A stretch of DNA of 64,000 nt, taken from contig CALKCK010000036.1 in assembly GCA_938083195.1 (NCBI GenBank), positions 35,435 to 99,434 on the forward strand, written 5' to 3'. Below the pieces are notes generated by a model that was not told the origin of the DNA, ran no database searches, and saw nothing but the letters and a program-made list of their open reading frames with translations. A program made the position numbers and the translations under genes. This DNA comes from an uncultured Pirellulaceae bacterium (GTDB lineage: Bacteria > Planctomycetota > Planctomycetia > Pirellulales > Pirellulaceae). Position 1 is the stretch's first letter, and each line of letters starts with the position of its first letter. Below, piece by piece: positions 55,167-63,958 of the stretch.

Positions 55167-55576
55167 GTTCGAACTTTGGGGGAATCTGCCAACGGCAAAT
55201 CCTTCTGAAGATCTGCCAGTAAGTCTTTTAACCTTTCAACCTCTACACCGCTCAGCCTTGCAGATTTGACAAGGTACTCAAGCATGGGAACTGGGCGACC
55301 TTTGAACACCGTGTGTAGCATTTGACCACTGGCTTGATCAACACACTCGGTCTCACTGTATTTGGAACGATACAAGTACCGATTCCCTTTACGCTGGAAT
55401 TCGAGAACATTTTTTTGCACTAGCCGATGCAAGAGAGTTTTGATCGTCCCAGAGGTCCAATTGGTATTTTCCTGGATTCTGACAGCGATCTCACCTGAGG
55501 TTACCGGTTCGCTGGCCCAAATCTCATGCATCACACGCCATTCGGAATCTGAAATACTTGGATTGGTCTCTGGCAT
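55163..55576 (-). CDS. blaI: BlaI/MecI/CopY-type transcriptional repressor
   Basis: Winged-helix repressor of 137 residues. The signature opening ISDSEWRVMHEIWASEPVTSGEI and helix WTSGTIKTLLHRLVQKNVLEFQRKGNRYLYR match BlaI/MecI, with a C-terminal dimerisation helix. In this family a partner BlaR1/MecR1-type M56 membrane peptidase normally inactivates the repressor, but none is encoded in this window. Its neighbours are a secreted protein on one side and a DUF11-repeat protein upstream. I could not find a clear TACA/TGTA-type operator upstream. Its target genes are unknown. Confidence 0.9.
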   Translation of the reverse strand: MPETNPSISDSEWRVMHEIWASEPVTSGEIAVRIQENTNWTSGTIKTLLHRLVQKNVLEFQRKGNRYLYRSKYSETECVDQASGQMLHTVFKGRPVPMLEYLVKSARLSGVEVERLKDLLADLQKDLPLADSPKVRT

Positions 55577-55715
55577 TTAACGCTCCTGGAAAGGGTAACG
55601 AAAATGAATTGGCCCCAATAAATTGACCCGCAGCGTAGAAGCTCTATGCGATTGGATAAACAAGTTCTAAATCCGCACGAGGATGCTAATCTCACGCGTG
55701 TTAGCCTCAAACCGC

Positions 55716-55739
55716 CAGTTGGATCGAAATCCAACTGGG
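55716..55739 (-). terminator. Hairpin downstream of the DUF11-repeat gene
   Basis: A perfect 10-bp stem (CCAGTTGGAT at 55716-55725 with 55730-55739) encloses the tetraloop CGAA. It lies 17 bp after the stop of the minus-strand gene at 55756. The following T tract is weak, so termination efficiency is uncertain. Confidence 0.7.
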
Positions 55740-55755
55740 TTTTGCTTAGTACTGA

Positions 55756-57549
55756 TTATCTCACGAGCACAGGATTGAGAGCTTCACTGACCCGTGTCTC
55801 ATCGCTGTCATATACATAAATTGATTTCTCAGAGATCAATTTTTTGCCAGAACCAGAAGTTTGAAGCGTTGAGCGAACAATGTGATCTCCCTGAGATTCA
55901 CCGACGGCACTAAACCGGAAAATCTTTTTCTGACCAGGAGCAATCGTTGGATCCGTAAATGTAATCGAGTTGTTGGATTGGTTATAGTTTGGTGTGTCTT
56001 TGGCGACGACCAATGAACCGGGTAGGACTACATTTACCTTAACATCATTTGCCGCTCTGCTGCCGTTGTTTTCAACTTCAACCAGGAACTCAGCTTTTGA
56101 TCCTACCTGGACTGGGCCCGATTGATTTTTAATGCCCACATTCAGATCTGCACGTGTAATAACTTGAGTAGCGAGTCTAAATTCTTTCTTGACTGTGTCA
56201 TCACTGATCACAAGAATGTTGCAAATTTGCTGACCCTCTTGAGATGCAATTGCTTTCAACTGGATCTGTTCCATCGAATTTGGGGGTAACTTGTCAAAGT
56301 TCCACGTCAACACACTTTGATCGGCTTCGATGTGAGCAGGACGACTGATGGTGGTCACTTTTAGTCCGCTAGGTACGGAGACCATCACGCTCAGATTCGT
56401 AATGTCAACTTCGCCCGTATTCTCTACGTCGATCGAGTAGATTCCACCACGTTGCAAAAAGTTGATTTTTGGGCCTGCAGCCGATAGATGTAGCTCGGGT
56501 TCGTAAACGCCAATCTCAAATGTAGTTTTTTGCTGTTTGGCATTGTTGGACGTAGCGCTGATTTCAAGTTTTCCAGTGCCTGGAGCTATTGCGAGGGACT
56601 CGATGGCAACCTTGATCGATGCACCTGGCTTAATAGAGGAAATCGTCGAGGGCTTAATTGCCTGAGTCGGTCGAAGGTACGCCGGGTAATTTGTCTCAAT
56701 CTGAATTCCAGTCGCGATGGCGTCGCCCACATTGGTAATTTGCAATTGATGCTTTTGTGATTTACCTGCGGTGATCTGTTGCGGCCCCACAATCTCAAGC
56801 GATAACTCTGGCTGTTTGACACCAACAATCGTCTGTTGAATATTCTCTAGGACAACTTGCGTACCTATTTTCAACGGAGCCTTTTTGGTCGGAACTAAAT
56901 TTAAAGTCACCTCTTGAGATTGTTCATTTCCGATTCGTGGAATGATAAATTCGTAAGTGTTGCCCTTAATTTTAGAAGGCGACGGGTTGGCGGAAAGAAA
57001 TTTGGCGTGCTCAGAAATTTCCGCGATCAGTTTTACATTTTCAACAGTTTCGCTGCTGAGATTTTTAAGTTTAATCTGGAGCGCTGCTGACTGATTAACA
57101 TTGACGGTTTCCGGTGATCGGATTTCCGTCGAAACCAACTGATTTTGGATCGTTACAGTTTCACCAGTGCTCGACTTGATTTTAGCAGGAACCGAATTTC
57201 GCTTCTTTTGCTTGGATCTTACAATCGGCACTTGCTTGGACGGCGTCATGGGTTGCAATAATTGATTGTTCTTTGGCTGCGGCAGCCCTGTCGCCTGAGG
57301 GGGTTGTGGAATCGGCGATCCGGTTTGGTCAAACTGGATCTGCGTTGGATTCACTAACGCCTGGCGGCTAACAACGATCTGAGAGGCACCACCCTGCCTG
57401 GGTTGCCCGTTTTGCAATTTGATTACTCGCGAGGTTGGCGAAGTCCGCGGTTGAAAACTACCCCGCTGTGCTTCTACCAAACGGGTTTGTGACGAAACGC
57501 CAATGATAAAAACCAGCATTACAACGAATTTTGTTGTCACCTGCATCAC
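55756..57549 (-). CDS. Secreted DUF11/CARDB-like repeat protein
   Basis: Exported protein of 597 residues with signal peptide (about 1-27). A Gln/Pro/Ser-rich N-terminal region (28-120) is followed by four immunoglobulin-like modules of the DUF11/CARDB type. Recurrent motifs are LSLEIVGPQQITAGKSQ, LHLSAAGPKINFLQRGG and LNVGIKNQSGPVQVGSK, each followed by an N-V-G/N-T-G/N-N-G turn (ITNVGDAIA, VENTGEVDI, VENNGSRAA). Surface or periplasmic structural roles are usual for such proteins. No enzymatic motif is visible. A 7-bp inverted repeat lies 31-50 bp upstream of the start. Confidence 0.83.
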   Translation of the reverse strand: MMQVTTKFVVMLVFIIGVSSQTRLVEAQRGSFQPRTSPTSRVIKLQNGQPRQGGASQIVVSRQALVNPTQIQFDQTGSPIPQPPQATGLPQPKNNQLLQPMTPSKQVPIVRSKQKKRNSVPAKIKSSTGETVTIQNQLVSTEIRSPETVNVNQSAALQIKLKNLSSETVENVKLIAEISEHAKFLSANPSPSKIKGNTYEFIIPRIGNEQSQEVTLNLVPTKKAPLKIGTQVVLENIQQTIVGVKQPELSLEIVGPQQITAGKSQKHQLQITNVGDAIATGIQIETNYPAYLRPTQAIKPSTISSIKPGASIKVAIESLAIAPGTGKLEISATSNNAKQQKTTFEIGVYEPELHLSAAGPKINFLQRGGIYSIDVENTGEVDITNLSVMVSVPSGLKVTTISRPAHIEADQSVLTWNFDKLPPNSMEQIQLKAIASQEGQQICNILVISDDTVKKEFRLATQVITRADLNVGIKNQSGPVQVGSKAEFLVEVENNGSRAANDVKVNVVLPGSLVVAKDTPNYNQSNNSITFTDPTIAPGQKKIFRFSAVGESQGDHIVRSTLQTSGSGKKLISEKSIYVYDSDETRVSEALNPVLVR

Positions 57550-57579
57550 AAACGCTCCGACTTCTTTGACGGTTCGAAA

Positions 57580-57599
57580 ATAAGGAATGTACTCCTTAT
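57580..57599. promoter_or_regulatory. Inverted repeat upstream of the DUF11-repeat gene, possible operator
   Basis: ATAAGGA (57580-57586) and its perfect complement TCCTTAT (57593-57599) are separated by six bases, 31-50 bp before the minus-strand ATG at 57549. Position and symmetry suit a repressor site. The regulator is unknown. Confidence 0.3.
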
Positions 57600-57774
57600 C
57601 GTTTATCGACCCAGAAAATCAGAGCTTCCATTAATTTCGATTCAGCCCCGAGAGCCGCCGCGTCCACCCCAGCTTAACACCAGTTTGGTTCTGCGAGTTC
57701 GACTCAGTGCCAAAGATTCGCCATTAATTGCTGACAGCAAAAGTCTGCTGACAGAAAAAATGCCTTGAGATACT

Positions 57775-58311
57775 TTATTCGCCTTCGGTGACGATTTGCA
57801 AAAGAACGCCCAACCCAGTACCGTCACCACGGAACTTAATAAGTCCGTTGATTTGCTTGCGGTTTAAGCATTTGATTGTGTCGTGCAAACGACGTTTTGG
57901 ACAAATGCTATCATGGGCTTCTAGTGGATCGCTGATGTGTGTCGGCCATCCATTGTCCTCAAATGCGTCGAGGACTCGCTCTTGGTTCTCTGCTGGCCAC
58001 TTAAAACGCTTGATCAGTTTGTTACCCAAGCGAAGTTCGCGTCGGGCACGATCCCAAACGGGTTGTGGAGCCGTAGTGTTTATTCTTTGAGTCGCGTCAT
58101 TGGACTGCGACCGGTTCAGCGAAATCCATGGCATTGTGCGTGGTTGCTCCGGTTGCAAGTTTTGATACCGGCTGGCTTGATCAATCGCCGGAGTTTGATT
58201 TTCGATAGACGTCGTAGACGAGTTCATCGTATTATGAGCGGATTGACTAAGATTCTCCTTAGGCAACCTGTTACTTTGAAGAGATTGCGGGCCATTGGCG
58301 TAGATCGACAT
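57775..58311 (-). CDS. Conserved planctomycete-type protein of unknown function
   Basis: A 178-residue protein, apparently cytoplasmic. The first ~80 residues are Ser/Asn/Gln-rich and disordered-looking. The last ~95 form a compact domain (PVWDRARRELRLGNKLIKRF, NQERVLDAFEDNGWP, DPKRR-like PKRRLHDTIKCLNRKQ, GLIKFRGDGTGLGVLLQIV). I recall this kind of domain in many planctomycete proteins without an assigned function. The helix-helix-helix-hairpin arrangement suggests a winged-helix nucleic-acid-binding fold, which is inference. The start is ATG at 58311. Confidence 0.7.
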   Translation of the reverse strand: MSIYANGPQSLQSNRLPKENLSQSAHNTMNSSTTSIENQTPAIDQASRYQNLQPEQPRTMPWISLNRSQSNDATQRINTTAPQPVWDRARRELRLGNKLIKRFKWPAENQERVLDAFEDNGWPTHISDPLEAHDSICPKRRLHDTIKCLNRKQINGLIKFRGDGTGLGVLLQIVTEGE

Positions 58312-58625
58312 GAACGTGTTCCTTATTTTTAGATAAGATTTTGCTGGAACTGGGTCTTTTAATTAAAGAGAGATGATTCTGAACAGGATCGTCTTTCCCT
58401 ACCAATACTAACTAAATTGTCTTCCACATTTGACAGGTTAGTCGACTACGAAATGTTATAAATTACTGATATAAAACAAGTTAAGTTTTTTCTTTTTTTT
58501 AGAAAAGCTTTCCCTGCTGATAGCTAATGATTAAATAGATCGAAATATTTACATATACAGTTTAATTTAATTTACCCCATCATTTTAAACAAATTTCAAA
58601 TAAATTCGCTAATTTAGGAAAAAAC
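58312..58625. other. AT-rich intergenic region between divergent genes
   Basis: This 314-bp gap lies between the minus-strand 178-residue protein and the plus-strand prolyl oligopeptidase and must hold both promoters. A 10-bp palindrome, TAGTCGACTA, lies at 58439-58448. The stretch 58450-58620 is very AT-rich with T runs. No RNA gene is recognised. Confidence 0.45.
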
Positions 58626-60785
58626 GTGAGTGTAAGAAAATTAACAAATTGTGTCGGCTTTGCCGTCGTTTCACTGTTGATTACCCCTATAGCTCTGTTG
58701 GGACAGGAAAAGTTGGATTACCCAGAATCAAAACAAGTGAATCAGGTTGATAATTTCTTTGGGACTCCCGTCCCGGACCCCTACCGTTGGCTTGAAGACG
58801 ACGTGCGCAATTCAGACAGCGTACGTGAGTGGGTAGACTCGCAAAATGCACTTACGTTTTCCATTATTGGACAGTTGCCCTACCGAAACGAGATTAAAGC
58901 TCGTTTAACCAAGCTGTGGGATTACGAAAAATTTGGGACACCGTTTAAGCGAGGCGAGCGTTATTTCTATTTCAAGAACAACGGACTCCAGAATCAAAGT
59001 GTGCTCTATAAACTCAAATCACTTGGAGATGAACCGACCGTATTAATAGATCCTAATCAATGGTCAGCAGATGGAACCAATGCTTTGGGCGGGTTGGAAT
59101 TCAGCGATGATGGAAAGCTCTTAGCCTATGGAGTCCAAAAAGCTGGTTCTGACTGGCGCACCTGGAAAGTCATGAATGTCGAAACTGGTGAACAACTTTC
59201 GGATGAATTGAATTGGATCAAATTTGGAAGTGTGTCCTGGACAAAGGACTCGGCAGGTTTTTTCTATAGTTGTTACGACGAACCTAAGTCCGATCAAAAA
59301 TTTCAAGGGCTCAATCTTGGTCAGAAGGTTTACTATCATCGTATTGGAGACCTACAAAGCAAAGATCGGCTTGTTCACGAGAACCCTGATAATCCAAAAT
59401 TCGGATTCTTACCAGAGGTCAGCGAAGATGGTAAGTATCTTGTTATCACTGTTTGGCAAGGGACTGACGATCGCTATCGCGTGTTGTATCAAAATCTCGA
59501 CGATCCAAATTCTAAGTTAACGGCATTGATCGAAAACTTTGAAAATGAATACAGCTTCTTAGGAAATGATGAAAGTAGATTTTATTTTAAGTCAGATTTT
59601 AACGCTCCAAAAAAATGTATTCTGTCGATCGATACGCTTCACCCCGAACAAGCCAACTGGAAAGTGATCGTTCCAGAGTCTGACGACTCGATGGAATCCG
59701 CAGGCATCGTTGGCAACAATTTTATTGTCCAATATCTTCAGGATGCCAAATCTCTAGTTAAGCTATACAAACTTGATGGAAAATACGCTCGCGAGGTCAA
59801 GCTCCCAGGAATTGGCACAGCAAGTGGCTTCGGCGGTCGTCGTGACCAGAAAGAAACCTTTTATAGTTTTTCTAGTTTCAACCGGCCACCAAGTGTTTAT
59901 CGCTACGACTTAAAGACCGGAGTCAGTACTCTGATTCGGGAAGCAAAAGTTGATTTCAACCCCAATGACTTCGTCGTAAAACAGGTTTTTTATAAAAGCA
60001 AAGATGGTACTCAAGTGCCCATGTTTATTGCTCATAAAAAGGGGCTGGAGTTAAATGGAAAAAACCCAACTCTCTTATATGCCTATGGCGGTTTTAATAT
60101 TTCTCTAACGCCAAGTTTCTCGATTTCTCGTTTGCAATGGATGGAAATGGGGGGGATCTTTGCAATGCCGAATCTGCGCGGGGGTGGTGAATATGGAAAG
60201 GCTTGGCATAAAGCAGGCACCAAGACAAAAAAACAAAACGTATTTGATGACTTTATCGCTGCGGCTGAATACCTCATAGCCAAAGGCTATACCTCTACCG
60301 ATCACCTAGGCATTCAAGGGGGAAGTAACGGTGGCTTGCTCGTTGGTGCCTGTATGGCTCAACGACCCGATCTCTATGGCGCCTGTTTACCAGCAGTCGG
60401 CGTGATGGACATGCTTCGTTTTCATAAGTTTACCGCAGGCCGATTTTGGGTCGATGACTATGGTAGCTCAGAAGCAAGTGCTGAAGAATTCAATGCTCTC
60501 TTCGCCTACTCCCCTTATCACAACCTAGTAGACGGAGAAGAATATCCACCGACAATGGTTACCACCGCGGACACCGATGACCGAGTGGTTCCAGGCCATA
60601 GTTTTAAATTTGCTGCTCGACTTCAGGCAGCTCAAGCCGGTTCAAACCCCGTGTTGATCAGGATTGAAACCAAAGCTGGACATGGAGCAGGAAAGCCGAC
60701 CGCGAAAATCATCGAGGAATATGCGGATCAGTGGGCATTTTTGGCAAAACATCTTGGTTTAACTCCTCAATTTCCTTCGAAATAG
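58626..60785 (+). CDS. Prolyl oligopeptidase (S9A), exported
   Basis: Post-proline endopeptidase of 719 residues. The GTG start has AGGA 8 bases upstream and opens a signal peptide (about 1-27). The propeller domain follows DPYRWLEDDVRNSDSVREWV, the family's N-terminal block. Catalytic triad: Ser567 in QGGSNGGLL, Asp651 in TADTDDRVVP and His686 in KAGHGAGKP, with the substrate-binding Arg653 present. It has full family length. It is a true S9A member, unlike the S9 protein at 2692. It lies 115 bp upstream of the HemQ-like gene on the same strand. Confidence 0.93.
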   Translation: MSVRKLTNCVGFAVVSLLITPIALLGQEKLDYPESKQVNQVDNFFGTPVPDPYRWLEDDVRNSDSVREWVDSQNALTFSIIGQLPYRNEIKARLTKLWDYEKFGTPFKRGERYFYFKNNGLQNQSVLYKLKSLGDEPTVLIDPNQWSADGTNALGGLEFSDDGKLLAYGVQKAGSDWRTWKVMNVETGEQLSDELNWIKFGSVSWTKDSAGFFYSCYDEPKSDQKFQGLNLGQKVYYHRIGDLQSKDRLVHENPDNPKFGFLPEVSEDGKYLVITVWQGTDDRYRVLYQNLDDPNSKLTALIENFENEYSFLGNDESRFYFKSDFNAPKKCILSIDTLHPEQANWKVIVPESDDSMESAGIVGNNFIVQYLQDAKSLVKLYKLDGKYAREVKLPGIGTASGFGGRRDQKETFYSFSSFNRPPSVYRYDLKTGVSTLIREAKVDFNPNDFVVKQVFYKSKDGTQVPMFIAHKKGLELNGKNPTLLYAYGGFNISLTPSFSISRLQWMEMGGIFAMPNLRGGGEYGKAWHKAGTKTKKQNVFDDFIAAAEYLIAKGYTSTDHLGIQGGSNGGLLVGACMAQRPDLYGACLPAVGVMDMLRFHKFTAGRFWVDDYGSSEASAEEFNALFAYSPYHNLVDGEEYPPTMVTTADTDDRVVPGHSFKFAARLQAAQAGSNPVLIRIETKAGHGAGKPTAKIIEEYADQWAFLAKHLGLTPQFPSK

Positions 60786-60900
60786 GTTGTTGAACCATGG
60801 TAAATTTCGGATTAGATAAGGTGCTAGTTAAGCCAACTCGGTAGTTTTCAATTTACATCAGACCAACTTTTAAAAAACGACTTTGGGAGTGACATAGAGA

Positions 60901-61683
60901 ATGAGTGAATCACCTGAAACGGAATCCGAATCATCCCCCGGCTCTCGCCCATCTGCTCCCGAAGTCGACGGCGGAATTGACCTTAGCGAGAAGGGCCGTG
61001 GAGAAGCTGGAAAACCTGTATCGTTGAATCGGCGACTGTTCATGCAATTCATGGGTTTTCGGAATGGCAACATTGAAGAGCTGGCAAGGCTGTTTGAAAA
61101 CGCTTCGGCTCAAGCCGTCATTTACCAAGATATTCATGATGCATCCGGTTTTGGTGTTCTCGCTTTTTGTGAAGACCCCGGTTACATCGTTGACGAAATC
61201 CAGCCATTGCTTCGTACCCAGAAAGATTTGGAATACCGCGAAGAATACACCATGCTCGGACGCACCTACGCGATTGGATATGAATCGGATCTCGAAGATG
61301 TTCTTATCAAGCGACCTGCTCAGCGAGTCTGTGACCCCACAACTCCCTGGGCTGTTTATTATCCCGTACGACGCAGCGGCGATTTTGAACGCCAGTCTCG
61401 CGAAGATCAACGGAAGATGCTCGCCGAACACGGCGGAATTGGACACGCTTATGGCAAGGCAGGTTACGCGACCGATATTCGCTTGGCAGGCCACGGGCTC
61501 AACAAAGACGATAATGATTTTATCGTCGGCCTCTTAGGAAAGCAGTTGTTTCCATTGTCGGCACTAGTCCAGCACATGCGACGCACCCGTCAGACATCCG
61601 AGTTCATTCAAAAAATGGGTCCGTTCTTTATTGGACGTGCCGTTTGGCAACCTAAGTACGACGCAACTGCTCGATTGGTTTAG
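60901..61683 (+). CDS. hemQ: HemQ-like chlorite dismutase-family protein
   Basis: Protein of 260 residues of the chlorite dismutase/HemQ superfamily, whose HemQ branch decarboxylates coproheme to haem b. After a Ser/Glu/Gly-rich, probably disordered N-terminal ~40 residues come two ferredoxin-like halves. WAVYYPVRRSGDFERQS and REDQRKMLAEHGGIG match the HemQ signature, with His177 the likely proximal haem ligand. The arginine that defines true chlorite dismutases is not evident in the usual context. No other haem-synthesis gene adjoins. Coproheme decarboxylase is the best call; a haem-dependent peroxidase role is the alternative. Confidence 0.82.
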   Translation: MSESPETESESSPGSRPSAPEVDGGIDLSEKGRGEAGKPVSLNRRLFMQFMGFRNGNIEELARLFENASAQAVIYQDIHDASGFGVLAFCEDPGYIVDEIQPLLRTQKDLEYREEYTMLGRTYAIGYESDLEDVLIKRPAQRVCDPTTPWAVYYPVRRSGDFERQSREDQRKMLAEHGGIGHAYGKAGYATDIRLAGHGLNKDDNDFIVGLLGKQLFPLSALVQHMRRTRQTSEFIQKMGPFFIGRAVWQPKYDATARLV

Positions 61684-61712
61684 TTGTCGTCGAGCGTCTG
61701 TATCTATAAACC

Positions 61713-61742
61713 AAAAAAATGGCAACCCTAAGGTTGCCATTT
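61713..61742 (-). terminator. Terminator between convergent hemQ and helical-protein genes
   Basis: A perfect 11-bp stem (AAATGGCAACC at 61717-61727 with 61732-61742) encloses loop CTAA. On the minus strand it is followed by a T run (A run from 61713), so it best serves the gene at 61770-62618. It may also stop hemQ transcripts on the plus strand. Confidence 0.88.
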
Positions 61743-61769
61743 ACTTTGCAATCAGGGCTCTTCAAGAAA

Positions 61770-62618
61770 TTAATTTTTTAACCGACGCCTTTTCATCCGA
61801 GGCTCTTTGAACGCCTCTTCCCAGTCCTTATTTTGCGGTTCGTATTTATCGCCTGTCAATTCTTTAAGTTTCTTTTGTTGATCTGTCGTCAACTCTCCGA
61901 GCAACTCTTGTTGAGCTTCATTTTTTAACGATTCGATGTCTTCCTGAAGCTTTTTATTAATTTCTTTGCTTCGTGATTTAAGATTTTCGATTTGTTCAGA
62001 TGTAATTCCAAGGGCATCTGCGACTTGATCAGTGGCTAGTGCCCCAGCGGTGCCTGCTTGTTTCATGTGGGTTTGCAATGCAACTTGTTTTAGACGTTCA
62101 AGTTGATGAGGAAGGAGCAAACTTTCCAGCTGATCTTTTTGTTTCTCTTTAATTTTAGCAATTAAAGCTGGAATGCCCTTCATTTGTTCTGGAGAGAACC
62201 CGCCATTGGTTAACGAACCTAATTGATCCTTCATTTGATTTGCAAACTCTGCTTGAAGATCCTGAACCTGCTTCAATTGATCACCCACTAATTCGAGATC
62301 TTTTTGAACACTTGGGTTTGAGAGCATACTAAGAGGATCGGGAGCAGGCATTGCAAAATCACCACCGCCAAATATGTTCATTCCCGGACCACCATCAGAG
62401 AACCCCATTCTCATGGTAGCCCCGCCAGCACCGAAACTTTCTGACGTAGAAAAAATCATCGGCCCGCCAATGTCGCTAGAGCCGATTACCGTCATTTCTA
62501 TTTGCTGACTGGTCGAGATTTCGGCACCTGGTTGCTCGTCTTGAGCATTTACCGAATTAATTACGATCAGACTCGCAAACAGAATCGATGTGACGACGTA
62601 GGCGTTTTTGGTAAACAT
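61770..62618 (-). CDS. Secreted helical protein of unknown function
   Basis: Exported protein of 282 residues with signal peptide (1-25). A Gly/Met-rich stretch (60-95) precedes a long, charged, predominantly helical region (100-260). The helical region has repeated Gln/Lys/Glu patterns (LELVGDQLKQVQDLQAEF, ALGITSEQIENLKSRSKEIN, LLGELTTDQQKKLKELTG) resembling the LTxxQ-type periplasmic helical proteins seen in planctomycetes. It ends in a Lys/Arg-rich tail. No enzyme motif. It shares the strand with the PDZ protein gene 308 bp upstream. Confidence 0.75.
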   Translation of the reverse strand: MFTKNAYVVTSILFASLIVINSVNAQDEQPGAEISTSQQIEMTVIGSSDIGGPMIFSTSESFGAGGATMRMGFSDGGPGMNIFGGGDFAMPAPDPLSMLSNPSVQKDLELVGDQLKQVQDLQAEFANQMKDQLGSLTNGGFSPEQMKGIPALIAKIKEKQKDQLESLLLPHQLERLKQVALQTHMKQAGTAGALATDQVADALGITSEQIENLKSRSKEINKKLQEDIESLKNEAQQELLGELTTDQQKKLKELTGDKYEPQNKDWEEAFKEPRMKRRRLKN

Positions 62619-62926
62619 ATTTGCTCTCGTATCGCAGATGTTGAAAAAAAGTAGGCGTCAGGAAGTGATGCACATTTAATTAGCTAACAAATATAGCAAG
62701 TAAACGACGCAGGCAAAGAGATATCTAACACCCATCTATCGTTGCGCATATTAAAATGAAAATTGCGCATATTAAAGATTACGCAAGTTAAAGATTACGC
62801 AAAAGCTTTCTCTGAACCGTAGACTCTTCAGATTTAATTATGCCTGAGAGCAATTTAACATCCGTAACGTTGGCAAATTCCAAATTGTGGATCCCACAGA
62901 ACTCCAACAAGTAAAACTGCTAACGA
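62619..62926. other. Intergenic region with nested direct repeats
   Basis: This 308-bp gap between two minus-strand secreted-protein genes holds the nested repeats at 62742-62802. No open frame or RNA gene is recognised. It should contain the promoter of the gene at 61770-62618. Confidence 0.5.
62742..62802. repeat. Two overlapping direct-repeat pairs
   Basis: TTGCGCATATTAAA occurs at 62742-62755 and 62763-62776 (21-bp period). TTAAAGATTACGCAA occurs at 62772-62786 and 62788-62802 (16-bp period). The second unit of the first pair overlaps the first unit of the second pair. The block lies in the intergenic region upstream of the helical-protein gene. Confidence 0.85.
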
Positions 62927-63958
62927 CTAATTTTTATCTCGTAATTCAAGTCTTTGGTTATTGAACTGTTCCGCCGCCTGCTCCATTTTTTGAATATTTT
63001 CAAGCATTTGCTTGTGCATATCCTCTTCCATATTTCTAAAATCAATATTATTTGGAATAACCATTTGCAGATTCAATGGTTGAGCAAAGTTCATATTTCC
63101 ACCGAATCTAATAACATTTTTAGAGCGTAATTTAGATTTTTCGATTGGAGAAACTTCTACCGTTAGTTCCTTGCCTTTTCTGATCAAACCAAGAGAAAAG
63201 CTTTGCTTCTCTTTGCCGGCAATCTCCACAACACTATCAAGATCTTTTTTTGTTTCGAGTTCTTTATCGTCGGCAAAAATAAGTATGTCATACTTTTCGA
63301 CTCCAGCTTTGGCAGCTGGTGAATCATCTGAAACTGACAGAACCAAGAGGCCTCTGTCTCCTAAGTCTAATTGTGAGCGCATCGCGTCAGTGACCGGTCG
63401 GTAAACTGAGCCGATGGCAAAACCTTCTTTTGCATTCTCTGAATTGGGTTGGTTTAGTCGAATTGCTGGTCTACCAAATGCAAATCCTGGAATGTTAAAG
63501 TTCATCGGCTCTATGTCTTCCATTTCGTCTAGTTCTATTTCTTTTCGCTTGCCGTCCGGACCTATGATAACCATTTTACCTGACGACTTGGTTTCCTTTT
63601 CTCCATTGGAATTTACTGTAGTAGACGACTTGCGAATGATTATTTGTTGTCCGCGTCGCTGTCCGTTACCAAGAGCTTTTGCGGAATCAGCTGCCTCTTT
63701 TTGTTGGGCTTCCCACTGCTTTAACGCTTCTTCTTTATCGATTGGTTGATCGGGATCATTCTCTGCAAAGGGTGTAAACGCAGGCTTTTCACCCGACACT
63801 TCTGGCACCTGTGTTTCTTCGTTTTGCTTGCTTTCTTCTTTCTTGGTTGGTGGGGCCTCCAAGCCATTCTCTTGGGCGAGTAACTGGCCTGAGGATAGAC
63901 AAGCTGTAACGAGAAATAATCCGATAATAGACTGGGTAATAGCCAACATGTTTTTCAT
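62927..63958 (-). CDS. Secreted PDZ-domain protein
   Basis: Exported protein of 343 residues. Signal peptide residues 1-28 are followed by a Glu/Lys/Gln-rich linker (30-100), a short beta region (RRGQQIIIRKSSTTV, MVIIGPDGKRKEIEL) and a PDZ domain (about 180-270: GDRGLLVLSVSDDSPAAKAGVEKYDILIFADDKEL). A helical tail follows. There is no protease domain, so it is a PDZ scaffold or sensor rather than an HtrA protease. The ATG at 63958 lies near the window edge; its upstream neighbour is not visible. Confidence 0.85.
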   Translation of the reverse strand: MKNMLAITQSIIGLFLVTACLSSGQLLAQENGLEAPPTKKEESKQNEETQVPEVSGEKPAFTPFAENDPDQPIDKEEALKQWEAQQKEAADSAKALGNGQRRGQQIIIRKSSTTVNSNGEKETKSSGKMVIIGPDGKRKEIELDEMEDIEPMNFNIPGFAFGRPAIRLNQPNSENAKEGFAIGSVYRPVTDAMRSQLDLGDRGLLVLSVSDDSPAAKAGVEKYDILIFADDKELETKKDLDSVVEIAGKEKQSFSLGLIRKGKELTVEVSPIEKSKLRSKNVIRFGGNMNFAQPLNLQMVIPNNIDFRNMEEDMHKQMLENIQKMEQAAEQFNNQRLELRDKN

